Source: Syntrophomonadaceae bacterium
GTDB lineage: Bacteria; Bacillota; DSM-12270; Thermacetogeniales; Thermacetogeniaceae
Assembly (NCBI GenBank): GCA_012840405.1
Contig: DULM01000144.1
Coordinates: forward strand, 1 to 38,741
DNA length: 38,741 bases
Direction of reading: 5' to 3'
Shown: in pieces, positions 18,939-28,133 of the stretch
Layout: each line of letters opens with the position of its first letter
Position numbering within the stretch: the first letter of the stretch is position 1
Position numbers and translations under genes: made by a program
Notes under the pieces: model-generated
Seen by the model: only the letters and a program-made list of their open reading frames with translations
Database searches by the model: none
What the model was told of the DNA's origin: nothing

Positions 18939-18957
18939 CGGTGATCGGTCAGTTTAT

Positions 18958-19254
18958 CCCTGCCAGCACAGCGATCTGCGAAGGTTGTTACTTGCCCTTT
19001 ACGAAGGAGCAGTCAACGACAGCCGAAGCAAATTCTACCGCAATACAAGGCAGCAGTTGCCAACTAGTCAGAACGAATTTCTTAATCGGAATTCCTGAAT
19101 AATAAGAACTGTTAATGACACCGAATTCAAATTCTGACATCAGGCCTCCGGCATCCGACTTCTAAAATGGATGGCGTCATCGGAGCCGGTCGGCTGTCGT
19201 CTGCGGAGAGTATATGGGCAAGTTCAACCGAAGCCTATGTCGCAAGCGGCAGGG
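18958..19254. repeat. Dispersed intergenic repeat with long imperfect inverted arms, copy A
   Basis: Terminal CCCTGCC.../...GGCAGGG. Nested internal pairs GGTTGTTACTTGCCC/GGGCAAGTTCAACC and ACGACAGCCGA/TCGGCTGTCGT. Clear homology to 25631-25921. Confidence 0.85.
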
Positions 19255-19338
19255 TTAAACATTGCTTATAATGGATACTTCTCTCGATCATTCAACCTGT
19301 CCCCCTGATTGGGCGAGGTGACATTCCCAGCGATCGGT

Positions 19339-20358
19339 CTAGCAGATTCTGGGCAGCGGCTCACCTTCCAGCATCCCCAGCACCCTTGTAGCCCCAAGTT
19401 CGGTCTCCAAGAGCACCAAACCCTCCTCTTCAGCGATTACTTGCCCGATCACCACAGAGCCTTCTCCCTCAGGCAGGCTGCGCATCGCCTCAAGGACACT
19501 GGCTGCTGCATCGGGAGCCACAACAGCGATCACTTTACCTTCATTAGCTAAATAGAGAGGGTCAAGCCCCAGCATCTCACAGGCCCCTACTACTTCCCTG
19601 CGCAGAGGAATTCTTTCTTCTTTGATCAGAATCCCCTTGCCGCTCTGTATTGCCAGTTCATTAAGAGTAGTAGCCAGGCCACCTCTGGTGGGGTCCCGCA
19701 TACACCTGACACTCTCACCCCCAGCCTTCAGGATCGCTTTAGTTATCCGGTTTAAAGGGGTGCAGTCACTTTCCACAGGTGTAGAAAAGGACAACCCCTC
19801 CCGCTGGGCAAGGATCGTCAGACCATGATCCCCCATCGTGCCGCTGACGATGATCACATCACCCGGCTGCATATGCCTGGGTGAAAGGCTTCTCCCCGCA
19901 GGGATCACACCGATTCCCGCTGTGTTGATAAATACTTTATCAGCACTTCCCCGGCCAACCACCTTGGTATCACCGGTGACAATATGGACACCCGCTGCTT
20001 GTGCAGCTTTGCGCATAGACTGCACGATCTTTTTCAGATCAGAGATCAAAAGTCCTTCCTCAATAATAAACCCAGCACTTAAATAAAGGGGTTCTGCCCC
20101 ACTTACTGCCAGGTCATTAACAGTTCCGCAGACAGCGATCTTACCGATATCCCCACCGGGGAAGAAAATAGGGTCTACCACAAAGGAATCAGTGGTAAAG
20201 GCCAGCTTTCCCCCATCAATATCCAGAACAGCCGCATCCAGCAGTTCATTTAAAATCGGATTTTCAAAGGCACCCTGAAACACATCTTTGATCAGTCTGT
20301 TGGTCAGAGATCCGCCGCTGCCATGCCCTAGAATAATCACATCATCATTGGAACTCAA
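19339..20358 (-). CDS. hypE: Hydrogenase maturation protein HypE
   Basis: ILGHGSGGSLTNRLIKDVF, FTTDSFVVDPIFFPGGDIGKIAVCGTVNDLAVSGAEPLYLS; C-terminal ...GEPLPRIC*. Confidence 0.97.
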   Translation of the reverse strand: MSSNDDVIILGHGSGGSLTNRLIKDVFQGAFENPILNELLDAAVLDIDGGKLAFTTDSFVVDPIFFPGGDIGKIAVCGTVNDLAVSGAEPLYLSAGFIIEEGLLISDLKKIVQSMRKAAQAAGVHIVTGDTKVVGRGSADKVFINTAGIGVIPAGRSLSPRHMQPGDVIIVSGTMGDHGLTILAQREGLSFSTPVESDCTPLNRITKAILKAGGESVRCMRDPTRGGLATTLNELAIQSGKGILIKEERIPLRREVVGACEMLGLDPLYLANEGKVIAVVAPDAAASVLEAMRSLPEGEGSVVIGQVIAEEEGLVLLETELGATRVLGMLEGEPLPRIC

Positions 20359-21446
20359 CTGCTAACACCAGCTTTCTTTCTTCCATAACGATAATATGCC
20401 GCACAGGACCCCTCAGTGGAAACCATACAGGGCCCAACAGGTTTGGCCGGGGTACATGCCTTGCCGAAGAGAGGACACTGATAGGGCAGTTTCAATCCCT
20501 TGAGAACCTCACCGCAAGAACACTTTTTCCTGCGTACCCCAGGCTGTATATCAAGCGGGAAGCGCTTTTTAGCATCAAACTGGGCGTATTCATCCCGCAG
20601 ATCCAAACCGCTTTCTGCTACCATGCCGATACCGCGCCAGCGAGCATCTACAGGCTGGAAATATTTCTCGATAAATCCCACTGCAACAGGATTGCCCTCA
20701 GGACGCACCGCCCGTTTGTACTGGATCTCCACAGCAGGGCGGCCTTCCCGGTACTGGCGCACTATCATCAAGAGTGCCTCCAGTATGTCAGCAGCCTCAA
20801 AACCTGCCACCACACAGGGTTTCCCATATTCCTCGGCAATGAACCGGAAAGGTTCTGTCCCCAGAATTGTACAGACATGCCCTGGGTTGATGAAAGCATC
20901 CAGCTTCACCTCTGGATCCTCAAGCAAGGCCCTCATAATTGGGGGAACCAATTTATGCAGTGAAAAAACAGAAAAATTCTTAAGCCCCAATTGTACAGCC
21001 TGATCGAGAGCTGCAGCCACAACCGGGGTAGTTGTTTCAAAACCAACCCCTAAAAAAACCACCTGTAAGTCTGGATTTTCACTGGCTAACTGCAAGGCAT
21101 CAGTTGGTGAATAGACAACCCTTACATCAGCTCCCTTGCTTTTCTCCTGTTGCAGAGTGCTTTCAGTCCCAGGAACACGCATCATATCCCCAAAGGTGGC
21201 CAGAATGATACCCTCCTGGCGGGACAGAGCCATCACCATATCCAGGTCCAGATCATCTGTGACACATACCGGACATCCCGGACCAGAGAGCAACTGCATC
21301 TGTTCAGGCAGAAGCTCTCTCAGACCGCTTCTGGCAATAGATACTGTATGGGTACCGCAGACCTCCATCACAGTTATCGGCCGGTCTATTTCCCGGTGGA
21401 TGGAGTCAAGCAAAAAACGGGCATATTCCTTTTTATTGGAGTGCAT
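20355..21446 (-). CDS. hypD: Hydrogenase maturation protein HypD
   Basis: MEVCGTHTVSIARSGLRELLPEQMQLLSGPGCPVCVT, LGVGFETTTP, C-terminal KKCSCGEVLKGLKLPYQCPLFGKACTP. Start set at internal ATG 21446 (MHSNKKEY) overlapping hypC; the ORF track starts at 21497. Confidence 0.96.
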   Translation of the reverse strand: MHSNKKEYARFLLDSIHREIDRPITVMEVCGTHTVSIARSGLRELLPEQMQLLSGPGCPVCVTDDLDLDMVMALSRQEGIILATFGDMMRVPGTESTLQQEKSKGADVRVVYSPTDALQLASENPDLQVVFLGVGFETTTPVVAAALDQAVQLGLKNFSVFSLHKLVPPIMRALLEDPEVKLDAFINPGHVCTILGTEPFRFIAEEYGKPCVVAGFEAADILEALLMIVRQYREGRPAVEIQYKRAVRPEGNPVAVGFIEKYFQPVDARWRGIGMVAESGLDLRDEYAQFDAKKRFPLDIQPGVRRKKCSCGEVLKGLKLPYQCPLFGKACTPAKPVGPCMVSTEGSCAAYYRYGRKKAGVSS

Positions 21447-21654
21447 TATATGCTTCCTCCCAGGCTTCGAATATTTCATTAGCTGCTTTTTCGTCAATTA
21501 CCTGAATAGCATAACCCGCATGCAGAAGCACATAATCACCTACTTTGGCTTCCGGGGTCAGCATAATGTTAACTTCTTTCACATTTCCTCCGATATCCAC
21601 TTCCGCCATTTGTCCTTTAATTTTTAATATCTTCGATGGAATGGCAAGACACAT
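21433..21654 (-). CDS. hypC: Hydrogenase maturation chaperone HypC
   Basis: MCLAIPSKILKIKG...VGDYVLLHAGYAIQVIDEKAA. Confidence 0.96.
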   Translation of the reverse strand: MCLAIPSKILKIKGQMAEVDIGGNVKEVNIMLTPEAKVGDYVLLHAGYAIQVIDEKAANEIFEAWEEAYNALQ

Positions 21655-23911
21655 CTTTCCTAATCACCTCACTTGCAATATAAACTTGTCCCAGTGACAG
21701 ACCACCATCATTGGTCGGAACCTTCCGGTGAGAAAGCACCTCAAAACCCTGTTCCGCCAGTCTCCTGATAAGCAGGAGATAGAGCAGTCTATTCTGAAAC
21801 ACTCCACCGCTCAAAGCCACAACACTCAGCCCTGTATCCTTCCGCATCCTTTCTAATACCTTAATGATCATTTCGGCAATTGTGCTGTGAAACCTTCCAG
21901 CGATGATTGAGATTGGTATATTTTGTTGCAGGTCCTCCAAGATCTCCTGAAAAGTACTGCGCACACCCAGTGTATAAGGATAGGTAGCGGTGTTAAAATC
22001 GAAACTGTAGGGAACAGCATCAGTGATATCTGCTTGTGTTTCCAACTCTATGGCAGCTTGTCCTTCATATTGGACTCTGGTACAGACCCCCAGCAGTGCA
22101 GATACAGCATCAAACAGGCGGCCGCAGCTAGAGGTTAAAACTGTATTGAATCTATTCTCCAATTGTTTCACCAGCACCTGCTGTTCCTCACTGGGTAATG
22201 CGGTCAAATACTTTCTTGCATACTGCAAACCAGCATCACCAAAAATTTCATATAGATAGGTAAAAGCCATCCTTGATGGATGTTTAATAGTAATCTCTCC
22301 CGGCAGTGGTATATACGCCAGATGGGCCATCCTCTCCAGCTTATCCACTGTGCCGGCAAAAAACTCAAAACCCCAGATAGCGCCATCTAGGCCATATCCT
22401 GTTCCATCGCAGACAACTCCTAGAGCAGGTTCTGTTACCTGGTTTTCAGCCAGACAGCTGGCCATATGAGCCTGGTGGTGCTGCACACCTATTTTCCGCA
22501 AACCCTTTAGAGCTTTGGCCCAGCGGGTTGCCATATAGTCCGGATGGAGATCATAAACCACAATCTCCGGTTTAACATCCAGCATCTTTTCAAAGCGGGG
22601 AATAGTATATAAAAATTGCTGGTAGTTTCCGTAGTGGTTGATATCCCCTAAATGCTGGCTGAGATAAGCCCCTCTCCCTTTAGTCATACAAAAGGTGCTT
22701 TTTAAATCACCGCCACAAGCCAGAATTACAGCTGGAGGATCCACAGGCAGATCAACAGGGAGAGGCACATAACCCCGGGCACGGCGGTAGATTTGCACCT
22801 CACCACCTACAACTGCTGTTACCGAATCATCACAGCGGTTATAAATCTTCCGGTTGTGCATTAAAAAATAATCAGCGATACCTTTTAACTTCTTCAGCGC
22901 TTCATCATTATCTATAATCAGCGGGTCATCACTGATATTGGCACTGGTCATCACCAGAATCTCCAACCCCTCAGCAAAAAGAAGATGATGCAGGGGTGTA
23001 TAAGGAAGCATCACACCAAGGGTGTGGATCCCCGGAGCGATCTCAGGGGGTAGATCATCAAGACGGCGCCGCTTCAGAATCACTATTGGGTGTGCCGGGC
23101 TTTCCAGCAGTTCTGCCTCCTGGGGGGACAGATGGCAGTACCTCTTCACAACCTCCAAATCTTTGCACATAACGGCAAAAGGCTTGAACTCCCTTATTTT
23201 TCGCTTTCTCAAAGCTGCCACCGACTCCCTATTGGTGGCATCACAAACCAAGTGAAACCCACCCAATCCTTTAACAGCCAGTATCTTGCCCTCTTTGATA
23301 AACTCATGCCCGAATCCTGGATAAACATTCCCTTCCAGGTCCCGCAGTGTGACCTGGGGCCCGCATTTAGGGCAGCAGTTAGGCTGAGCATGAAAGCGCC
23401 TGAACATAGGGTCCTCAAACTCCCGGGCACAATCAGGACACATAGGAAAATCCCGCATCGTGGTCTTATCCCGGTCATAGGGTACATCCATAATAATTGT
23501 AAAACGGGGGCCGCAGTTAGTGCAGTTGGTAAAGGGATAGTGATAGCGGCGATCATTAGGATCCATTATCTCTTGATAGCAATCATCACAGACGCTCACA
23601 TCTGGAGAGATAATCACATCCTTGTGGTCACTTCTTTCACTGTGTTTAATAAAAAAGTGATCATAACCCTTTAGTTCTCTAGGCTTTATGCTGTGGTTGA
23701 CGATCATGGCCAGTTTAGGTGGATGAGCAAGAATCTCCCGGTAAAAGCCCTTGATCACCTCTTCCTCAGCCTCAGCCCAAATGGTGACACCTTCAGAAGA
23801 GTTCAAAACCCACCCCTTGATCCCGAATTCACTGGCCAACCTAAAGACAAAGGGGCGAAATCCCACACCTTGGACCACCCCTTCTATCCTGATTTCCCGA
23901 GCAACTGTCAT
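21617..23911 (-). CDS. hypF: Carbamoyltransferase HypF
   Basis: Acylphosphatase domain EIRIEGVVQGVGFRPFVFRLA, zinc-finger motifs CDDCYQEI...CTNCGPRFTI and CPDCAREF...CPKCGP, and SGGVFQNRLLYLLL. Confidence 0.97.
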   Translation of the reverse strand: MTVAREIRIEGVVQGVGFRPFVFRLASEFGIKGWVLNSSEGVTIWAEAEEEVIKGFYREILAHPPKLAMIVNHSIKPRELKGYDHFFIKHSERSDHKDVIISPDVSVCDDCYQEIMDPNDRRYHYPFTNCTNCGPRFTIIMDVPYDRDKTTMRDFPMCPDCAREFEDPMFRRFHAQPNCCPKCGPQVTLRDLEGNVYPGFGHEFIKEGKILAVKGLGGFHLVCDATNRESVAALRKRKIREFKPFAVMCKDLEVVKRYCHLSPQEAELLESPAHPIVILKRRRLDDLPPEIAPGIHTLGVMLPYTPLHHLLFAEGLEILVMTSANISDDPLIIDNDEALKKLKGIADYFLMHNRKIYNRCDDSVTAVVGGEVQIYRRARGYVPLPVDLPVDPPAVILACGGDLKSTFCMTKGRGAYLSQHLGDINHYGNYQQFLYTIPRFEKMLDVKPEIVVYDLHPDYMATRWAKALKGLRKIGVQHHQAHMASCLAENQVTEPALGVVCDGTGYGLDGAIWGFEFFAGTVDKLERMAHLAYIPLPGEITIKHPSRMAFTYLYEIFGDAGLQYARKYLTALPSEEQQVLVKQLENRFNTVLTSSCGRLFDAVSALLGVCTRVQYEGQAAIELETQADITDAVPYSFDFNTATYPYTLGVRSTFQEILEDLQQNIPISIIAGRFHSTIAEMIIKVLERMRKDTGLSVVALSGGVFQNRLLYLLLIRRLAEQGFEVLSHRKVPTNDGGLSLGQVYIASEVIRKDVSCHSIEDIKN

Positions 23912-24062
23912 GCTAACCCCCCTATCTAATCTTGCATGACTAGAACCATTTTAACACTACAATAAAGGGGTGTAAATCATCTAATAGTGCCAATCAAGGT
24001 GCCTGTCACCCTACTGACTCTTTGCCTCTCACCATCTGATTATCCACTGACAAACGCCTTCC

Positions 24063-24091
24063 TTGACTCAGCACAGTTAGTATGGTAATAT
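24063..24091 (+). promoter_or_regulatory. Candidate promoter upstream of the small ORF/CNNM gene
   Basis: TTGACT - 17 nt - TAATAT. Confidence 0.45.
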
Positions 24092-24121
24092 TTATCAAGA
24101 AATTAAGGGGTGTATAAGAGA

Positions 24122-24190
24122 GTGGACGATTCACCTTTTCCTGAACAATGTGAGACAGACTATCAATTTAAGGTAAACAAGAGCACATAA
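24122..24190 (+). CDS. Candidate 22-aa small protein or leader peptide
   Basis: GTG start, translation MDDSPFPEQCETDYQFKVNKST*, preceded by AAGGGG. The stop codon lies inside the left arm of the terminator hairpin at 24184. Confidence 0.4.
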   Translation: MDDSPFPEQCETDYQFKVNKST

Positions 24191-24238
24191 TCATTGACAG
24201 AGTTTGATCTGTTATTGATTATGTGTTTTTTGTTTTTT
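24184..24238 (+). terminator. Strong rho-independent terminator upstream of the CNNM gene
   Basis: CACATAATCA-T-TGACAGA gtttga TCTGTTA-T-TGATTATGTG followed by TTTTTTGTTTTTT: about 17 bp stem and a long U-tract. Confidence 0.85.
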
Positions 24239-24300
24239 AAAGAAGGGTTTAACAATAACTTTTAACTGATAAAACATGATGGAAATGGTGGTATTCCCTG

Positions 24301-25623
24301 ATGGCAGATGATCCTATCATCTGGCAACTGCTGCTGCAGTTGATATTAATCACACTCAACGCCGTCTTTGCCTGTGCTGAAATTGCGGTTATCTCCATGA
24401 ATAAAACTAAGATCGCTAGGCTTTCCGCAGCAGGTGACAAACGTGCTGAGAAGCTTGCTAAATTGACCGAACAGCCGGCCCGTTTTCTCTCCACAATTCA
24501 GGTGGGCATCACTTTGGCCGGTTTTCTTGCCAGTGCTTTTGCTGCTGAAAACTTCTCTGACAGATTTGTCAACTGGCTGATCAATATCGGTGTCAAGATC
24601 CCTGCAAATACCCTTGATACCATAGCTGTTGTTGCAATAACCCTGATCCTGTCATATTTCACCTTAGTCCTGGGTGAACTGGTTCCCAAACGAGTAGCTA
24701 TGAAAAAAGCTGAACAGTTAGCACTAAGAATGTCAAGTTTTGTATATTTCATTTCCAAACTATTTGCACCCCTCGTATGGCTGTTAACCACATCCACCAA
24801 CGGGATTCTACAGTTGCTTGGGATGGACCCACATGCTGAAGATAATGTGATCACAGAGGAAGAAATCAGGATGATGGTATATGAGGGAAGCAAAAAAGGT
24901 GCTATCGACCACAGTGAAAATGAAATGATCCAGAATATATTTGAATTTGATGACAAAACAGCTGAAGAGGTCATGACCCATAGAACTGAAGTTTCTGTCT
25001 TATGGGTCGATGAGAGTGATGAACAGTGGGAGAAAACCATCACTGAAAGCACTCATTCTTATTACCCGGTGTGCGATGAAACAACTGACAATGTTATCGG
25101 TGTTTTAAGAACAAAGGATTATTTCCGGATTAAGGATAAGACGCGGGCTAATATTATGAAACAAGCTGTAAAACCTGCATACTTTGTGCCGGAAACAGTG
25201 CGCACAGATGTATTGTTCCGCAATATGAAAAAAACCAGAAATCACTTTGCAGTAGTATTGGATGAACACGGAGGCATGAGCGGTATCATCACAATGAACG
25301 ACCTGCTTGAAGAGCTTGTCGGTGATCTGGAAGATGATGCATCTGTTCCCGAGGAACCACCACTCATCGAACGCATAGACTCTCGGACCTGGAAACTGCA
25401 AGGTAGTACCCCACTGAAATTAGTTGCTAAACAATTGGGGGTAACACTGCCTGTCGAAGACTACGATACGTTCGCTGGTTTTGTTTTCGGCTTATTAGGG
25501 TTCATTCCAGAGGATGGTAGCACACCTGAATTAGAGGCATATGGATTGACAATTAAAGTGCTCGAAATCAAGGACCATCAGTTAGCAAAGGCAGTTGTCT
25601 GTCTGGAGGATAATGCTAATTAA
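24301..25623 (+). CDS. CNNM/hemolysin C-like protein with CBS and CorC-HlyC domains
   Basis: LNAVFACAEIAVISMNKTKI, MVYEGSKKGAIDHSENEMIQNIFEFDDKTAEEVMTHRTEV, FAVVLDEHGGMSGIITMNDLLEELVGDLEDD, and a C-terminal CorC_HlyC-like region. Confidence 0.95.
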   Translation: MADDPIIWQLLLQLILITLNAVFACAEIAVISMNKTKIARLSAAGDKRAEKLAKLTEQPARFLSTIQVGITLAGFLASAFAAENFSDRFVNWLINIGVKIPANTLDTIAVVAITLILSYFTLVLGELVPKRVAMKKAEQLALRMSSFVYFISKLFAPLVWLLTTSTNGILQLLGMDPHAEDNVITEEEIRMMVYEGSKKGAIDHSENEMIQNIFEFDDKTAEEVMTHRTEVSVLWVDESDEQWEKTITESTHSYYPVCDETTDNVIGVLRTKDYFRIKDKTRANIMKQAVKPAYFVPETVRTDVLFRNMKKTRNHFAVVLDEHGGMSGIITMNDLLEELVGDLEDDASVPEEPPLIERIDSRTWKLQGSTPLKLVAKQLGVTLPVEDYDTFAGFVFGLLGFIPEDGSTPELEAYGLTIKVLEIKDHQLAKAVVCLEDNAN

Positions 25624-25630
25624 CAGTTTT

Positions 25631-25921
25631 CCCTGCCAGCGCAGCGACCTGCGTAGGTTGTTACTTGCCCTTGACGAAGAAGCTGTTAACGACAGCCGAA
25701 GCAAATTCCAAAGGAAGCAGTCCCCAACTAGGCAGAACGATTACTTAATAGGAATTTCTAATTAAGAGCTGGTAATGACACTTGATTCAAATTTCAAATT
25801 CTGGCATCAGACCTCCGGCATCCGACTTCTAAAATAGATGGCGTCATAGAAGCCGATCGGCTGTCGTCTGCGAATAGTATACGGGCAAGTTAAACCGGAG
25901 CTTTTGTCGCAAGCGGCAGGG
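25631..25921. repeat. Dispersed intergenic repeat with long imperfect inverted arms, copy B
   Basis: Homologous along its length to 18958-19254, same orientation, same terminal CCCTGCC/GGCAGGG and internal paired segments. Confidence 0.85.
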
Positions 25922-25998
25922 TAAACACTGCTGGGAAGGGATGTTTCCCGTAATCAGTCAACCTTCCCCCCGAACGCGAGGACAGTCCCCATGACCGA

Positions 25999-27975
25999 TC
26001 AGGGCAGGGCCTGCCACTTCTCCAGATAGTTGGCCACAGCCAGGATAAAGGTGCTGTGGGACCAGGTGAGAGGAGCCACAGATAAGGGTTCTCCTGTATA
26101 GGGGTGGAACTGCTCTGCTAGAACACCGCTCCCTAAAGCTCGATCTGCCGCCCACTCCAAAAGCAGTCTGGCTGGCTGCAGTTCTTCTCTTGCTTTGGCC
26201 ACTGCAGTGTACCATTCAGCTAGCCAAAGTGTAGTGATGAGCCAGGGGCTGCCTGGAACATTTTCCAGATCATCACTCATCCGGTAATACCAATCCCCGG
26301 TATAACGGGCAAGACCTCCCACCCAGGTATTTACCTTCAATCCATCCCTTACAGCCTCCATGGTTCTGATCACCCGTGGGTCATCAGCTGGAAAAACACC
26401 AAACCCAAACAACCCATAAAGGCTGGAATCCAAAGTAAAGTCAGGTATCAGCTCCACCTTTCCTTTTTTCTGGCTGTAGTAAATCCCACGCAGGAAACGC
26501 CCCAATTCTTGATGATAGAGGTAGCGCTCCATCCCATCCCTTACTTCTGCCGCTCCCTGCCGGTAACGGTCACTGCTCTTATAATCACCGAAGAGGTCTG
26601 CAAAATTTGCAGCAGCATTAAGCCCGGCATAAACAGTAGCTGCAGTAAAACTGAACACACCCCTTCGTTCCTCCCAGAGATCAAAACTGGGTAAAGGGAG
26701 TCCTGAATCTGGATCTCGATAGCTGAGCAAAAAATCGCCAATTCTTTTGACCAGGCTCCAGTAAAAAGGGGCCATTTCCTCGAAGTCCCTGAAACACTGA
26801 TAATGGTGCCAGAGAGCATAGCTCACCAGAGCTGTTTCATCTTCTTGAATAGGAAGCCTTTCTTCACCATCCCGGGACAGCGGATACCAGCTAGAACCCG
26901 GTGTCCCATCAGCATTATATCTCTGCAGATTAAAGCCGCCTTCGGTCAGCATCTGAGAGGATAACTGGAAAAAACGCATTGGAATTTCGGGAAAACCCAC
27001 CCGGTCCAGGGCAACAGCTACCAGAGCGCCATCCCGCGGCCAGATGTAGCTGTAGTGATCCCGTGCTGTAGCAAGGACATCACTATCAGTGGCTGCGATA
27101 ATAGCCCCATTATTAGCACACTGTGTTCTGATGATCAAAATGCTCTGTTTGAATAAGTTAACAACTTTTTCCGGAAGATCGCCAAAATTCCAGTCATACC
27201 TGTTGACCCAATTCCGCCAGTATCTTTTTGTTTCCTCAAGTAAATAACCAGGCCTCTGTTCCCGCACCAGATGATCCAGTCCGCGCACAGCATCCAGCCG
27301 ATCACCCATAACCAACCAGTACCAAAGGTTCTCCTCCTCACCAGCCTCCAGATGTAGTTCAAAACTGATCGTGCTGTCAACAGAACCGTGATCTATAGGG
27401 TTCCCCTCCAACCAACCATCCTCAGCATCCTTCCAGGTGCCTTCTGCTCCCCGAAAGCGTTTGCGGCCTGTGGCATATTGGAAAACACCTTTCCCTTGAG
27501 CGATTCCATTGGCCAGAATATAGATATTCCTTTTATAATGACAGACTCCCCTGGACACCGGATCAAAAAAAGCGGTATCCCCGATATTATTGCCGCTGAT
27601 GGAAAAATCATGATTAAAAAAGATCCTTACCCGACGAGACCAATTTTTATTATTTTTGATGTTCATCTGTCTGATAAAAAGATTATGAAAATAATGGACA
27701 CCATCACTAATCAGCAGTTCCAAACCCATTTGTTCATTCCGGGCTTGAACAAAGGAAACCAAACTATCCTGCTGGTAAGCCAGCTCTTTTTGCCAGGAAT
27801 CCTCCCATAACCAGGAAAAGCTTCCCTCTTCCCAAAAGCCGGTACTGCAGCTCTGGCCGCCTATATGATTGTCTAATCCAACAACCGGATAAAAAAGATC
27901 CCGCATATTGAGATCTTTATCCAGGTTGATCAATAAATTACCATTTCCCAATACAATTGCTCTAGGCATACACAA
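25999..27975 (-). CDS. GH15 glucoamylase-like glycoside hydrolase
   Basis: 658 aa with ARDHYSYIWPRDGALVAVALDRVG, ADGTPGSSWYPLSRDGEERLPIQEDETALVSYALWHHY, DLWEERRGVFSFTAATVYAGLNAAA. Confidence 0.93.
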   Translation of the reverse strand: MCMPRAIVLGNGNLLINLDKDLNMRDLFYPVVGLDNHIGGQSCSTGFWEEGSFSWLWEDSWQKELAYQQDSLVSFVQARNEQMGLELLISDGVHYFHNLFIRQMNIKNNKNWSRRVRIFFNHDFSISGNNIGDTAFFDPVSRGVCHYKRNIYILANGIAQGKGVFQYATGRKRFRGAEGTWKDAEDGWLEGNPIDHGSVDSTISFELHLEAGEEENLWYWLVMGDRLDAVRGLDHLVREQRPGYLLEETKRYWRNWVNRYDWNFGDLPEKVVNLFKQSILIIRTQCANNGAIIAATDSDVLATARDHYSYIWPRDGALVAVALDRVGFPEIPMRFFQLSSQMLTEGGFNLQRYNADGTPGSSWYPLSRDGEERLPIQEDETALVSYALWHHYQCFRDFEEMAPFYWSLVKRIGDFLLSYRDPDSGLPLPSFDLWEERRGVFSFTAATVYAGLNAAANFADLFGDYKSSDRYRQGAAEVRDGMERYLYHQELGRFLRGIYYSQKKGKVELIPDFTLDSSLYGLFGFGVFPADDPRVIRTMEAVRDGLKVNTWVGGLARYTGDWYYRMSDDLENVPGSPWLITTLWLAEWYTAVAKAREELQPARLLLEWAADRALGSGVLAEQFHPYTGEPLSVAPLTWSHSTFILAVANYLEKWQALP

Positions 27976-28133
27976 ATCTCCTTATTTAAGTGATTAAAAG
28001 CAATGCAATAAACTACTTGACATTGGACATAATACAAGAGAACCCGCTTATGCCTTCAATTATTCATTTTCTCCAAATCGCCAGAGAATTAATCTTCTAA
28101 CGGCGACAGCTTTGAGAAGGAGGGAGTCACCAG

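Noticed and set aside
23998-24010. GGTGCCTGTCACC as a separate mobile element
   Set aside because: Only a short REP-like fragment with no adjacent transposase; insufficient for its own call.
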